NCBI RefSeq assembly: GCF_900103935.1
Contig: NZ_FNIC01000003.1
Span: 310,001 to 374,000 of the forward strand
Direction: 5' to 3'
Source: Nocardioides szechwanensis
GTDB lineage: Bacteria > Actinomycetota > Actinomycetes > Propionibacteriales > Nocardioidaceae
DNA length: 64,000 nucleotides
The notes beneath the pieces were generated by a model that was not told the origin of the DNA, searched no databases, and saw only the letters and a program-made list of their open reading frames with translations. Positions 36,534 to 45,972 of this stretch are shown here, piece by piece. The translations under genes were made by a program, and so were the position numbers. Within the stretch, counting starts at the first letter, position 1; each line of letters opens with the position of its first letter.

Positions 36534-37103
36534 TCACCCCAGCAGTTCCTGCATCCTCTCGATCTCCGCGCTCTGCGCCTCGATGATCGTCTCCGCTAGG
36601 TCGACCGCGGCCGGGTAGTCGCCGTCGGCCTTCTCGGTCTCAGCCATCGCGATCGCGCCCTCGTGGTGCGCGATCATCTGCTCCAACCACAGCGAGCGGA
36701 ACTCGTCTCCCTCGGCCGCCTCGAGCTCCGTCAGGTCCCCGTGGCCCTCGTCGCCGTGCTCGGCGTTGACGTGGTCGCGGTCGGTTGCCGGCACCTCCTC
36801 GCCCCATCCGACGAGCCAGTCGGCCATGACCTCGATCTCCGGCGCCTGCGCGTCGCGGATCGCCTCGGTGAGCCGCTGGAACTCCGGGTCGAGCTCGCGG
36901 CCCACGGTCAGGTCGACCATCACGAGCGCCTGCGCGTGGTGCTGGATCATCTCGGACGCGAACGTCACGTCGGCAGCGTTGTGGTCGCCGGACGACGAGG
37001 CATCGGACGGCTCCTCGTCGGCGCCACAGGCGGTCAGGGCCGGGGCGAGGGCGAGGCCGACGACGAGGACCACGGAACGGAGCAGGCGGTGGGTACGAGT
37101 CAC
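36534..37103 (-). CDS. DUF305 lipoprotein
   Basis: 189 aa. A lipoprotein signal ends in LTAC with Cys 26, followed by an acidic linker and a DUF305 domain. Conserved histidines are present: FASEMIQHHAQALVM near 51-65 and LEQMIAHHEGAIAMAETE in the second half, plus DHVNAEHGDEGHGD between. The family is a ferritin-like helical bundle often met beside copper genes; metal binding is likely but not shown. GTG start with TACGCT 6 bases upstream suggests a leaderless mRNA. Confidence 0.9.
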   Translation of the reverse strand: MTRTHRLLRSVVLVVGLALAPALTACGADEEPSDASSSGDHNAADVTFASEMIQHHAQALVMVDLTVGRELDPEFQRLTEAIRDAQAPEIEVMADWLVGWGEEVPATDRDHVNAEHGDEGHGDLTELEAAEGDEFRSLWLEQMIAHHEGAIAMAETEKADGDYPAAVDLAETIIEAQSAEIERMQELLG

Positions 37104-37159
37104 CCCAGCAGCGTAGGGGCGGCCGCGTAGCGGTTGGCCCGGGAGGTCGTTGCACCTGC

Positions 37160-38824
37160 ATGCAGCTGCGCCGTACCGCCCTGGTCGCGACCGTGGCGAC
37201 CCTCGCCGCGGCTCTGCTCACCGGCGTCGCGCCGGCGCTGGCGGACCTCGACCCGGTGCCACCGCCGTCGGTGGGACCGCCGACCGAGCCCGAGTGCCTG
37301 CCGCTGGGGGCCGGCACCACCGGCGTGCTCCTGGTCGGCGGACAGGTCCCGAGCGGCGACCAGCTGAGCGGGCAGGCGGGCGGCTTGGGTGCGCCGGTGA
37401 CCGGTGACCTGGGGCGCACGCTCCCCGACCGGGTCGTCTTCAAGGACTCGCGCCACACGTTCAGCAACGACTACGCGTTCGCGCTGCGGCAGGGCCGGAT
37501 CTATGTCCGCCCCGCAAAGGTGGGTGTGGGCCGGCCGGGCGAGCCCTGGCGTCGGCTGGAGCTACCGACCTGCCTCGACGGGCGGGTGCAGGAGATCTCC
37601 GCCGACCACTCGCTGCTGATCGCGCTCGGCCCCGGTCGGCAGGTCTACTCCCACGACATGGCCGCCTCGGGCGACCTGTCCGCGGAGCGGTGGACCTGGC
37701 GCTGGGGTCCGTACTTCTGGACCGGCTCCGGCATGCGCCTGTACGGCGACGTGCGCGCGTGGGCCACCTCCGAGTTCACCTCGGCCGAGCGGTTGCGCGA
37801 CAGCGCCGGCCGCACCCACAGCCCGATCGGCGTGGCCACGGTCTACCTGCTGCGCGGCGACCGCCGGCGGATCACCTACCTCGACCCCTGGCTGCCGCAG
37901 GACGAGAGCCGCGAGGTGTGCGGTCCCGAGCGCGGCACGCTGCCGCTGACCGGCCTGTCCGGGAGCGGCTCCACCGTGTTCGTGGTCGGCGCGGGCGGCG
38001 AGCTCTTCACCCGGCTCTACGACTTCGACGTCTCCGGCGCCAACACGGTCTTCGGTGACTTCACCTGGGAGCGCGGTCTCCCCGCCGACGACCCCCGCTG
38101 GCAGCTGCCCGGGCCCACCTGGGTGCGCCAGCCCGAGCCGCCGGGCCGGGTCACCGACCGGATCAGCATCGCCAAGACGGGCTCGCACGCGGACCAGCGG
38201 CTCCTGACCGTCGAGGGGCGTGACGCGTCCGGGCGCCGGGGCTACTGGCGCAAGACGCTCACCGCCGAGCGCTGGACGTTCGTGCGGACCGGGGCGCCGC
38301 TCCAGGGGCGCCTGCTGCCGACGCGTGCGGACCGGCGGTTCGTCGCCGACGACCGGCGCTACGTCGGCACGGTCGGCGAGCGCCGCGCCGTGGTCGCGGA
38401 CTTCAACCCCGAGTGCTCACCCGCGCGGCTGTCCGTCCAGGTCGCGCCCGGCCAGCGGCTCGACCTGCTGCTGCACTCCAGCGACGGGCTACGCCAGGAA
38501 CGCCGCGACCGTGGGCTGACCGACGTACCGCGTGAGTACAACGGCGCCGTCGAGGTGCCGTGGCAGACCTGGCGCCAGCTCGCGAGCCAGCCGGCCGCCG
38601 TACGGCGCTGGGTCGCGACACACCTCGACGGCCGGTTCACCACCGCGCCGCTCGCGGTCACGAGCACCCGGGTCAGGTTCCTCGACCAGTGTTGGCAGCT
38701 CACGCTCGACGGGGAGCCCGCGCGCCCGGACGAGCCGGCGCTGCCGCCCGACGCCGGTGCCGTGGTCGGCCGGCTGACCGAGCTGCAGGGCGACGGTCGC
38801 GCCCCGAGCACCTGCCTGCCGTGA
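37160..38824 (+). CDS. Large secreted protein of unknown function
   Basis: 554 aa with a Sec signal (MQLRRTALVATVATLAAALLTGVAPALA, about 28 residues). The mature part is rich in beta-strand and aromatic residues (RWTWRWGPYFWTGSGMRLYGDV), with six or more cysteines that probably pair outside the cell. A WD- or Kelch-like propeller is possible from repeated turns, but I see no clear blade signature. GGGAGG precedes the start ATG. No family recognised. Confidence 0.7.
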   Translation: MQLRRTALVATVATLAAALLTGVAPALADLDPVPPPSVGPPTEPECLPLGAGTTGVLLVGGQVPSGDQLSGQAGGLGAPVTGDLGRTLPDRVVFKDSRHTFSNDYAFALRQGRIYVRPAKVGVGRPGEPWRRLELPTCLDGRVQEISADHSLLIALGPGRQVYSHDMAASGDLSAERWTWRWGPYFWTGSGMRLYGDVRAWATSEFTSAERLRDSAGRTHSPIGVATVYLLRGDRRRITYLDPWLPQDESREVCGPERGTLPLTGLSGSGSTVFVVGAGGELFTRLYDFDVSGANTVFGDFTWERGLPADDPRWQLPGPTWVRQPEPPGRVTDRISIAKTGSHADQRLLTVEGRDASGRRGYWRKTLTAERWTFVRTGAPLQGRLLPTRADRRFVADDRRYVGTVGERRAVVADFNPECSPARLSVQVAPGQRLDLLLHSSDGLRQERRDRGLTDVPREYNGAVEVPWQTWRQLASQPAAVRRWVATHLDGRFTTAPLAVTSTRVRFLDQCWQLTLDGEPARPDEPALPPDAGAVVGRLTELQGDGRAPSTCLP

Positions 38825-38856
38825 GGTGACCGGAGCCGCCACGGCAGGATTCAGGC

Positions 38857-39393
38857 ATGCGACGTGGCCGGCTTCATGTGCTCGGTGCCAGTGGCGCCGG
38901 AACGACGACTCTCGCCCGGGCGGTGGCCGACCACTGGTCGGTCCCGCACGCCGACGCCGACGACTACTTCTGGGTGCCCACGGACCCGCCGTACGTCGAG
39001 AAGCGTCCGGAGGCCGATCGTCTAGCGCTGATGCAGAGCGTCTTCCTGCCGCGCGAGGCGTGGGTCCTGTCCGGGTCGATGCTCGGCTGGGGCGACAGCG
39101 TGGTCGCGCTGTGCGACGCGGTCGTGTTCCTGACGCTCGACCCCGACGAACGGGTCCGCCGGCTGACCGTCCGCGAGACGCACCGCCTCGAGGGACAGGT
39201 TGAGGATGCCGAGGCCTGGGCGGCGTTCCTGGACTGGGCCCGCGGCTACGACGACCCGACGTTCGAGGGCCGGAGCCGCGTGGCGCACGAGGCCTGGCTC
39301 GAGTCCCTCGACCGACCCGTGCTGCGGCTCGACAGCGCGGCCTGCCGCGAGGAGCTCCGCGACGCCGTCCTGGAGTGGGAGCCGACCACCTGA
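38857..39393 (+). CDS. P-loop kinase-like protein (adenylate kinase-related)
   Basis: 178 aa small NTPase. The P-loop reads GASGAGTTTLA (10-20): the usual GKT/S Lys is Thr. This GTTT form occurs in a known group of adenylate kinase-like proteins, so it need not be inactive. DADDYFWVPTDPPY gives the acidic and aromatic substrate-side residues. Likely phosphorylates a small molecule; substrate unknown. The gene ends before a perfect terminator and tRNA-Ser. Confidence 0.75.
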   Translation: MRRGRLHVLGASGAGTTTLARAVADHWSVPHADADDYFWVPTDPPYVEKRPEADRLALMQSVFLPREAWVLSGSMLGWGDSVVALCDAVVFLTLDPDERVRRLTVRETHRLEGQVEDAEAWAAFLDWARGYDDPTFEGRSRVAHEAWLESLDRPVLRLDSAACREELRDAVLEWEPTT

Positions 39394-39409
39394 CCCCTCC
39401 CGGAGCAAG

Positions 39410-39446
39410 ACAGCCCCTGACCCGGGCTTCCCAGGTCAGGGGCTGT
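39410..39446 (+). terminator. Rho-independent terminator
   Basis: ACAGCCCCTGACC (39410-39422) and its exact inverted copy (39434-39446) form a 13-bp stem with an 11-base loop, followed by TTCTCGC. It closes the kinase-like gene and faces the tRNA-Ser on the other strand; it can also serve that transcript. Confidence 0.85.
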
Positions 39447-39453
39447 TTCTCGC

Positions 39454-39543
39454 TGGCGGTGGCGGAGGGATTTGAACCCTCGGTCGGCTTGCACCGACAA
39501 ACGCTTTCGAGGCGTTCTCCTTAGGCCGCTCGGACACGCCACC
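39454..39543 (-). tRNA. tRNA-Ser (anticodon CGA)
   Basis: 90 nt on the minus strand, acceptor stem GGTGGCG/CGCCACC, discriminator G and encoded CCA. Anticodon stem AACGC/GCGTT with loop CTCGAAA gives CGA. It has the long variable arm (TTGTCGGTGCAAGCCGACC region) of serine tRNAs and T-loop GTTCAAAT. Confidence 0.96.
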
Positions 39544-39627
39544 GCCGGGAAGGTTACCGGAGCGCTTCCGGGTCGGTGAAATCTGGGTGACCCGCGCACC
39601 AGGGCCGGACTTCGCGGGCGAGTCGCC

Positions 39628-40101
39628 CTACTCGACAGTGACGGTGGCGGTATTGCCCGAGATGTCCTCACGGACCTCGTAGGTGCCGGGGGCGTCGAAG
39701 CGGAAGGACTCGTCGAGCCCGGTGGTGACGGTGTAGCCGTCGAGGTCACCGACGATGACGCCGAAGATCCCGTCGCCGCCGGCGGTGGTGAAGACGACGA
39801 CGTCACCTACGGCGACGGTGGTCTCGGCGGGGTCGAAGCCGGCGTCGCTGACCGTGACGCTGACGGCCGGGGAGTCGATGTTGTCGACGAAGACCACGCC
39901 GCCGGCGGGGGCGCCCTCCTCCGGCTCGGTCTCTTCCGGCTCCTCGGGGGCCGGTTCGGACTCGTCGGGCTCGGAGGAGGTGTCGCCGGGCGTCGAGGAG
40001 GTGTCCTCGGGCTCGTCGTCACCACCGCACGCGCCGAGGCCGAGCGCGAGCGTGAGGGCGAAACCGGCAGCGAACAGCGGGCGGAACCTGGGGAGGGACA
40101 T
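39628..40101 (-). CDS. Lipoprotein with cupredoxin-like domain lacking copper ligands
   Basis: 157 aa. Lipobox LGAC with Cys 25, an acidic Ser/Thr/Glu-rich linker (26-68), then a ~90-residue domain reading VTVSDAGFDPAETTVAVGDVV and later GTYEVREDISGNTATVTVE. This follows plastocyanin-type cupredoxins, but the His of the N-terminal ligand and the Cys-His-Met of the C-terminal loop are absent, so copper binding is unlikely. TAGGCT 6 bases before ATG suggests leaderless transcription. Confidence 0.7.
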   Translation of the reverse strand: MSLPRFRPLFAAGFALTLALGLGACGGDDEPEDTSSTPGDTSSEPDESEPAPEEPEETEPEEGAPAGGVVFVDNIDSPAVSVTVSDAGFDPAETTVAVGDVVVFTTAGGDGIFGVIVGDLDGYTVTTGLDESFRFDAPGTYEVREDISGNTATVTVE

Positions 40102-40164
40102 GCGCGGAGCCTAGGTAGCGCGGACCGGGCGGCACATGCGTGATCCGGCTAAATCACCGGGATC

Positions 40165-41208
40165 TCAGGGCGACGGAGAGGCGGAGGTCTCGTCGCTGGG
40201 CTGGACCGGGCTGGGCTCTACCGGGCTGGGCTCGACCGGAGCGGGCTCGACCTCGACGACGAACGGGAGCGACTCGCTGCCCTCGGCGAGCGGCCGGTCG
40301 ACGAAACGCCAGCGGTAGACCGAGCGCTGGACCGGCGACACGGTGACGACCGGGTCCGCGGCGTCCGCGACCGCGACCGGCCACCACTGCCCGTCACCGA
40401 CCCGCTGCTCGAGCACCAGGGTGGCGTGCGGGACGTGGATGCCGCCGAGGACCTCGAGCGACCCGCGCAGGTCGACGCTCTCGCCGGCCTTCACCACCGC
40501 CTGGGCGCCGTGCATGGTCGTGGCCGTGGACAGCCCCTCGAGGTCGTACGTCGTCTGGCTGCCCGGGGCGCCGACGCGCACCGCGTCCATGCTGAACGGC
40601 CTGCCGTCGCAGCCGAAGCCGATCGAGTAGAGGCCGGGTCCGTCACCCCCGTGGGCGGCGAGGAAGTCGAAGACGTTGACCGGTGCGGCCGGCCCCCGTG
40701 CGATGACCTGACCGGTCGTGGCGTCGTACTTGGTCCACACGTAGGAGAGCCCCGTGGCCTCGACGTCCTGCCAGGCGCCCGCGGTGACGGTGAGCTCGGC
40801 CCGGCCGAACCAGACGGCGCTGGTGCCGCCGTCGGCGGCCTCCTGGAACCCGGCGTAGGCCACGCCCCGCGCCCCCTCGACCGCGTGGACCGCCACGCTC
40901 GCGGTGCCCGCGCCGACCAGGGAGGGGACGTTGACGACCGCACCGATGGCGTTGCCGCCGCCGAGGGTGTAGCCGAGGCTGCGCGTGCCCGTGGGCGGGA
41001 GATCGGGACCGTGGCCGATGCGCGGGTGGAGCGCCTCGTCGGTGCGGTCGTAGACCGAGCCGCAGCCGACGAACGAGAGCTGGACGCGGGCGTCCGGGAA
41101 GGCGGTGCCGCGGACGACGACGGTGTTGTCGGCGTGGGCGGGCGCGACGCTCAGCGCGGTGGCAGCAGCCACCGCGACCAGGGCGCCCAGACCGGCTCGG
41201 ATCGACAC
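40165..41208 (-). CDS. Secreted protein of unknown function
   Basis: 347 aa from GTG 41208 with a clear Sec signal (MSIRAGLGALVAVAAATALSVAPAHA). The mature chain is beta-rich (NTVVVRGTAFPDARVQLSFVGCGSVYDR...) with a middle segment GLYSIGFGCDGRPFSMDAVRVG and a Pro/Ser/Glu-rich tail of PVEPSP repeats. It may be a cell-surface or adhesive protein; the C-terminal half recalls Ig-like folds. TACGCT 6 bases before GTG suggests a leaderless mRNA. Reading further upstream would merge with tadA and is not real. Confidence 0.7.
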   Translation of the reverse strand: MSIRAGLGALVAVAAATALSVAPAHADNTVVVRGTAFPDARVQLSFVGCGSVYDRTDEALHPRIGHGPDLPPTGTRSLGYTLGGGNAIGAVVNVPSLVGAGTASVAVHAVEGARGVAYAGFQEAADGGTSAVWFGRAELTVTAGAWQDVEATGLSYVWTKYDATTGQVIARGPAAPVNVFDFLAAHGGDGPGLYSIGFGCDGRPFSMDAVRVGAPGSQTTYDLEGLSTATTMHGAQAVVKAGESVDLRGSLEVLGGIHVPHATLVLEQRVGDGQWWPVAVADAADPVVTVSPVQRSVYRWRFVDRPLAEGSESLPFVVEVEPAPVEPSPVEPSPVQPSDETSASPSP

Positions 41209-41245
41209 GTGAGAAGCGTAACCCCGCCCCGATGACGGCGTGGCG

Positions 41246-41734
41246 TTATTCAGATGAATCTCTAGTGCGTTGGTAGTGAAAGAACTCGTCGAGCAACCCG
41301 GTCGACTCCTCGGCGAGCACGCCGCCGACCACCTCGGGGCGGTGGTTGAGCCGGCGGTCGCGCACGACGTCCCAGAGGCTGCCCACGGCGCCGGCCTTCT
41401 CGTCGTACGCGCCGAAGACCACGCGGTCGACCCGGCTGAGCACCGCGGCACCCGCGCACATAGTGCAGGGCTCCAGGGTGACCACCAGGGTGCAGCCGTC
41501 GAGGCGCCACTCTCCACGGGTGGCCGCCGCCGCGCGCAGCGCGACCACCTCGGCATGGCCGGTGGGGTCCGCCTGCGCCTCGCGCACGTTGCGGCCGGTG
41601 GCGACCACGGCGCCGTCCGGGTCCAGTACGACGGCCCCGATCGGCACGTCTCCGGTCGCGAGGGCGGCGCGCGCCTCGGCGAGGGCGGCGAGCATCGGCT
41701 CGCGCCAGCGAGTCGCGGGAGCGGCGTCGCTCAC
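41246..41734 (-). CDS. tadA: tRNA(Arg) adenosine-34 deaminase
   Basis: 162 aa from GTG 41734. Converts A34 to inosine in tRNA-Arg(ACG). The zinc/catalytic residues are H60 and E62 in GHAE and C90, C93 in EPCTMC. The C-terminal FFHYQRTRDSSE is typical. The GTG overlaps the stop of the gene before it (GTGA). Confidence 0.95.
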   Translation of the reverse strand: MSDAAPATRWREPMLAALAEARAALATGDVPIGAVVLDPDGAVVATGRNVREAQADPTGHAEVVALRAAAATRGEWRLDGCTLVVTLEPCTMCAGAAVLSRVDRVVFGAYDEKAGAVGSLWDVVRDRRLNHRPEVVGGVLAEESTGLLDEFFHYQRTRDSSE

Positions 41735-42228
41735 GCCGAGGTGAGGCCGACCGCGTCGTCGAACGCCTCGCCGAAGCCGATCCGGCGGGCGACCTCGGAG
41801 AGGGTCTCGTCGGGGTAGAGGTCGAGGTCGTCGAGCAGGATCGCCATGTCCATGGCCGGCAGGCCGAGGTCGCCGAGCAGGTCGAGGTCGCCCGCGGGTG
41901 CCTGCTCGTCGTCGTCCTCGGGCGGCGGCAGGCCGAGGAAGTCGACCACGGAGCCGGCCAGCTCCCACTCGTCGGAGGCGGTGATGTCGGAGAGCAGCAC
42001 GCGGGTCAAGGGGCCGGCGACGCGGACGATGACGAAGAAGTCCTCGTCGACCGCCACCAGTCCGACGGCGCCGCCGTCACCGGGGAAGCGACGCAGCGCG
42101 TGGGAGAGCGTCTCGACGTCGCCGAGGGTGTCGTGCACCAGCTCCTGGACCTGCCAGACGCCTTCCTCCCGGTAGGCGGCCAGCGCGAAGTCGATCCCGT
42201 CGGTGTTGCCGTCGGTGATCTCGACCAT
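41731..42228 (-). CDS. tRNA adenosine deaminase-associated protein
   Basis: 165 aa, acidic. It matches the actinobacterial family named for its position before tad[48 protein letters not shown] and a C-terminal segment with [20 protein letters not shown]. Function unknown. Overlap with tadA suggests the two are made together. Confidence 0.9.
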   Translation of the reverse strand: MVEITDGNTDGIDFALAAYREEGVWQVQELVHDTLGDVETLSHALRRFPGDGGAVGLVAVDEDFFVIVRVAGPLTRVLLSDITASDEWELAGSVVDFLGLPPPEDDDEQAPAGDLDLLGDLGLPAMDMAILLDDLDLYPDETLSEVARRIGFGEAFDDAVGLTSA

Positions 42229-42290
42229 GCCTCAGGGTGACACGGTTGTCCCGCCCCGGCCAACCCGGTAAGTGCCTTAGGGTTCTGGGC

Positions 42291-42932
42291 ATGCGCACCC
42301 ACGTCGTCGACCACCCGCTCGTCGCCCACAAGCTCACTGCGCTGCGCGACGAGAACACCGACTCGCCGACGTTCCGCAGCCTGACCGACGAGCTGGTGGC
42401 GCTGCTCGCCTACGAGGCCACCCGCGACGTACGCGTCGCACCCCACGCGATCGTCACGCCGGTCGCCCCGACCACGGGGGTCAAGCTCGCCTCGCCCAAG
42501 CCCCTCGTCGTACCCATCCTCCGGGCCGGGCTCGGGATGCTCGAGGGCATGATGCGGCTGCTGCCGACCGCCGAGGTGGGCTTCCTCGGCATGATGCGCA
42601 ACGAGGAGACGCTCGAGGCGTCGACCTACGCCGAGCGGCTGCCCGAGGACCTGTCCGGCCGCCAGTGCTACGTGCTCGACCCGATGCTCGCCACCGGCGG
42701 CACCCTCGCCGCGGCGATCAAGTTCCTCACCGACCGCGGCGCCGACGACATCACCGCGATCTGCCTGCTGGCCGCGCCCGAGGGCTGCGCCCGCCTCGAG
42801 GACGAGCTCTCCGGGATCGACATCCCGGTCACCGTGGTGACCGCGGCGATGGACGAGAAGCTCAACGAGAAGGGCTACATCGTGCCGGGTCTCGGCGACG
42901 CCGGAGACCGACTGTATGGACTAGCGCACTGA
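42291..42932 (+). CDS. upp: Uracil phosphoribosyltransferase
   Basis: 213 aa. Salvages uracil to UMP using PRPP. The PRPP loop [16 protein letters not shown] (about 127-142) and the C-terminal [15 protein letters not shown] uracil-binding loop are present. TAGGGT at 42278-42283, 7 bases before the ATG, suggests a leaderless mRNA. It stands alone on its strand between tadA and pntA. Confidence 0.97.
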   Translation: MRTHVVDHPLVAHKLTALRDENTDSPTFRSLTDELVALLAYEATRDVRVAPHAIVTPVAPTTGVKLASPKPLVVPILRAGLGMLEGMMRLLPTAEVGFLGMMRNEETLEASTYAERLPEDLSGRQCYVLDPMLATGGTLAAAIKFLTDRGADDITAICLLAAPEGCARLEDELSGIDIPVTVVTAAMDEKLNEKGYIVPGLGDAGDRLYGLAH

Positions 42933-42950
42933 GCCGTCTCGCCCCTGTGT

Positions 42951-42972
42951 AGGTTGACGAACGGTTCAACCT
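42951..42972 (+). promoter_or_regulatory. Short dyad before pntA
   Basis: AGGTTGA (42951-42957) and TCAACCT (42966-42972) are perfect inverted halves 8 bases apart, directly before the GAGGAGG of pntA. It may bind a regulator or fold in the leader; nothing else supports a named regulator. Confidence 0.4.
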
Positions 42973-42985
42973 CGAGGAGGCATTG

Positions 42986-44512
42986 GTGCGTATCGGCATC
43001 CCGCGTGAGTCCAGGACCGGCGAGACTCTCGTCGCGGCCACCGCCAAGACTGCCGACCAGCTGCAGCAGCTCGGGTACGACGTCGTCGTGCAGCTCGGCG
43101 CGGGCGTGGCTGCGGCGCAGCCCGACTCGGCGTTCGACGAGGTCGGGGTCCGCGTCGGCTCAGCCGACGACGTGTGGGCGAGCGACGTCATCGTCAAGGT
43201 CAACGCCCCCAGCACCCAGGAGATCGCGCGGATGCGCCCCGGCGCGACCGTCGTCTCCCTGATGGCCCCCGCCCGCAGCCCCGAGCTGCTCGAGCGACTC
43301 CAGTCGGCCGGCGTCACCGGCCTCGCGATGGACGCCGTACCCCGCATCTCGCGCGCGCAGTCGATGGACGTGCTGTCGTCGATGGCCAACGTCGCGGGCT
43401 ACCGCGCCGTCATCGAGGCGGCCCACGAGTTCGGGCGGCAGTTCACCGGCCAGGTGACCGCCGCCGGCAAGGTGCCCCCGGCCCGGGTCTTCGTGGTCGG
43501 CGCCGGCGTCGCCGGGCTCGCCGCGATCGGCGCGGCCGGCAGCATGGGCGCGATCGTCCGCGCCTTCGACGTACGCCCCGAGGTGGCCGAGCAGGTCGAG
43601 TCGATGGGCGCGCAGTTCGTCACGGTCGACATGGAGCAGGAGGTCAGCTCGGACGGCTATGCCAAGGAGATGACGGCCGAGCAGGAGCAGGCCACCGCCG
43701 CGATGTACGACGAGGAGGCGCGCGCCGCCGACATCGTCATCACCACGGCGCTGATCCCGGGCCGTCCCGCACCCAAGCTGATCCGCGCCGAGACCGTGGC
43801 CGGCATGCGCAACGGCAGCGTCATCGTCGACATGGCCGCGGCCAACGGCGGCAACTGCGACCTCACGGTCACCGACGACAAGATCGTCACCGCCAACCTG
43901 GTCACCGTCATCGGCTACACCGACCTCGCCGGGCGCCTGGCCGCCCAGACGTCGCAGCTCTACGGCACCAACGTGGTCAACCTCTTCAAGCTGCTCACGC
44001 CCGAGAAAGACGGCCAGCTCACCCTCGACATGGACGACGTCGTGCAGCGCGGCATCACCGTCGTCAAGGAAGGCGAGTCGATGTGGCCCCCGCCGCCGGT
44101 GCAGGTCTCGGCCGCGCCGGTCGCCGCCGTGGCCCCCGTCGAGGCCAAGGCCCCGAAGCCACCCCCGGACCCGCGCCGCAAGGTGTTCGCCGCCGGGCTG
44201 GGCGCCGTGCTCTTCGCGGTGCTGGCGTCGTACGCCCCGGCGGTGTTCCTCAACCACTTCACGGTCTTCGCGCTCGCGGTGTTCGTCGGCTACTACGTCA
44301 TCTCCAACGTGGCGCACGCCCTGCACACCCCGCTGATGAGCGAGACCAACGCGATCTCCGGGATCATCCTGGTCGGCGGGATCCTCCAGGTCGGGTCCAC
44401 CAACGTCGCGGTGTCGATCCTGGCGACCGTGGCCGTGCTCGTCGCCAGCATCAACATCTTCGGTGGGTTCCTGGTGACCCTCCGGATGCTCGAGATGTTC
44501 AGGAAGGACTGA
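42986..44512 (+). CDS. pntA: Proton-translocating NAD(P)+ transhydrogenase, alpha subunit
   Basis: 508 aa from GTG 42986, 5 bases after GAGGAGG; TTG 42983 is too close to it. Domain I (NAD(H)-binding; MRIGIPRES..., [13 protein letters not shown]) runs to about residue 370, followed by a Pro/Ala linker and four membrane helices ([18 protein letters not shown] to the end), the E. coli-like fused alpha type. With PntB it couples hydride transfer between NADH and NADP+ to proton entry, supplying NADPH. pntB starts 1 base downstream of its stop. Confidence 0.96.
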   Translation: MRIGIPRESRTGETLVAATAKTADQLQQLGYDVVVQLGAGVAAAQPDSAFDEVGVRVGSADDVWASDVIVKVNAPSTQEIARMRPGATVVSLMAPARSPELLERLQSAGVTGLAMDAVPRISRAQSMDVLSSMANVAGYRAVIEAAHEFGRQFTGQVTAAGKVPPARVFVVGAGVAGLAAIGAAGSMGAIVRAFDVRPEVAEQVESMGAQFVTVDMEQEVSSDGYAKEMTAEQEQATAAMYDEEARAADIVITTALIPGRPAPKLIRAETVAGMRNGSVIVDMAAANGGNCDLTVTDDKIVTANLVTVIGYTDLAGRLAAQTSQLYGTNVVNLFKLLTPEKDGQLTLDMDDVVQRGITVVKEGESMWPPPPVQVSAAPVAAVAPVEAKAPKPPPDPRRKVFAAGLGAVLFAVLASYAPAVFLNHFTVFALAVFVGYYVISNVAHALHTPLMSETNAISGIILVGGILQVGSTNVAVSILATVAVLVASINIFGGFLVTLRMLEMFRKD

Positions 44513-44513
44513 C

Positions 44514-45971
44514 GTGTTCGACTTCCTGACCTCCGACAAGCTGCCGGGGCTCGTGCAGGCGGCCTACATCATCGCCGCGGTGCTCTTCATCGCCGCCCTC
44601 GCCGGGCTCTCCAAGCACGAGACCGCCAAGCGCGGCAACCTCGCCGGCATGGTCGGCATGGGCATCGCCCTGGTCGCCACGCTGGTGATCGCCGCCCGCC
44701 AGGCCGAGCTGCCCGACCCGCTCGACCACTGGCGCGGGCTGGGCTTCACCCTGTCCGTGATCCTGGTCGCGATGCTGATCGGTGCCGTCATCGGCGCCTG
44801 GCGCGCGCGGACCGTCCAGATGACGGGCATGCCCGAGCTGGTCGCGCTCCTGCACAGCTTCGTCGGCCTCGCCGCCGTACTCGTCGGGATCAACTCCTTC
44901 CTCGACCCCGAGGCCCCCACCGAGGGCTCGCTCGGCGCGATCCACGAGGTCGAGGTCTTCATCGGCGTCTTCATCGGCGCGGTCACGCTGACCGGCTCCA
45001 TCGTCGCCAACCTCAAGCTCAGCGCGAAGATGAAGTCGACGCCGCTCGTGCTGCCCGCGCGCCACCTGCTCAACCTGGCCGTGATCGTGCTGTCGGTGGC
45101 GCTGCTGGTGTGGTTCATGAACGACCACGACAACGGGATCATCCCGCTGCTGCTAATGACCGCGCTGGCATTGGCGCTCGGCTTCCACCTCGTCGCCGCG
45201 ATCGGCGGCGGCGACATGCCGGTCGTCGTCTCGATGCTCAACAGCTACTCCGGCTGGGCCGCGGCCGCCGCCGGCTTCCTGCTCGACAACGACCTGCTGA
45301 TCATCACCGGCTCCCTGGTCGGCTCCTCCGGTGCGATCCTCAGCTACATCATGTGCAAGGCGATGAACCGCTCGTTCATCTCCGTCATCGCCGGCGGCTT
45401 CGGCTCCGACGGTGCCGTGTCCGGCGAGACCCGTGACTACGGCGAGCACCGCGAGATCCAGGCCGCCGAGGCCGCGGAGCTGCTCGCCGACGCGTCCTCG
45501 GTCGTGATCACGCCCGGCTACGGCATGGCCGTCGCACAGGCGCAGTACCCCGTCGCCGAGCTCACCGCCAAGCTGCGCGCCCGCGGCGTACAGGTCCGGT
45601 TCGGGATCCACCCGGTCGCCGGCCGCCTGCCCGGGCACATGAACGTGCTGCTCGCCGAGGCCAAGGTCCCCTACGACATCGTGCTCGAGATGGACGAGAT
45701 CAACGACGACTTCGCCACCACCGACGTCGTCCTGGTCATCGGCGCCAACGACACCGTCAACCCGGCTGCGCTCGACGAGCCCGGCTCGCCCATTGCTGGG
45801 ATGCCGGTGCTCGAGGTCTGGCACGCCCGCGAGGTCATCGTCTTCAAGCGCTCCATGGCCACCGGCTATGCCGGCGTGCAGAACCCGCTGTTCTTCAAGG
45901 AGAACTCGCGGATGCTGTTCGGCGACGCCAAGGACCGCGTCGAGGACATCGTCCGCGCGCTGCCGAGCTGA
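44514..45971 (+). CDS. pntB: Proton-translocating NAD(P)+ transhydrogenase, beta subunit
   Basis: 485 aa from GTG 44514. About nine N-terminal membrane helices, then the soluble NADP(H)-binding domain [49 protein letters not shown], and the [10 protein letters not shown] and [10 protein letters not shown] motifs, all diagnostic. Together with PntA it forms the complete enzyme. The next gene starts 1 base after its stop. Confidence 0.97.
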   Translation: MFDFLTSDKLPGLVQAAYIIAAVLFIAALAGLSKHETAKRGNLAGMVGMGIALVATLVIAARQAELPDPLDHWRGLGFTLSVILVAMLIGAVIGAWRARTVQMTGMPELVALLHSFVGLAAVLVGINSFLDPEAPTEGSLGAIHEVEVFIGVFIGAVTLTGSIVANLKLSAKMKSTPLVLPARHLLNLAVIVLSVALLVWFMNDHDNGIIPLLLMTALALALGFHLVAAIGGGDMPVVVSMLNSYSGWAAAAAGFLLDNDLLIITGSLVGSSGAILSYIMCKAMNRSFISVIAGGFGSDGAVSGETRDYGEHREIQAAEAAELLADASSVVITPGYGMAVAQAQYPVAELTAKLRARGVQVRFGIHPVAGRLPGHMNVLLAEAKVPYDIVLEMDEINDDFATTDVVLVIGANDTVNPAALDEPGSPIAGMPVLEVWHAREVIVFKRSMATGYAGVQNPLFFKENSRMLFGDAKDRVEDIVRALPS

Positions 45972-45972
45972 C

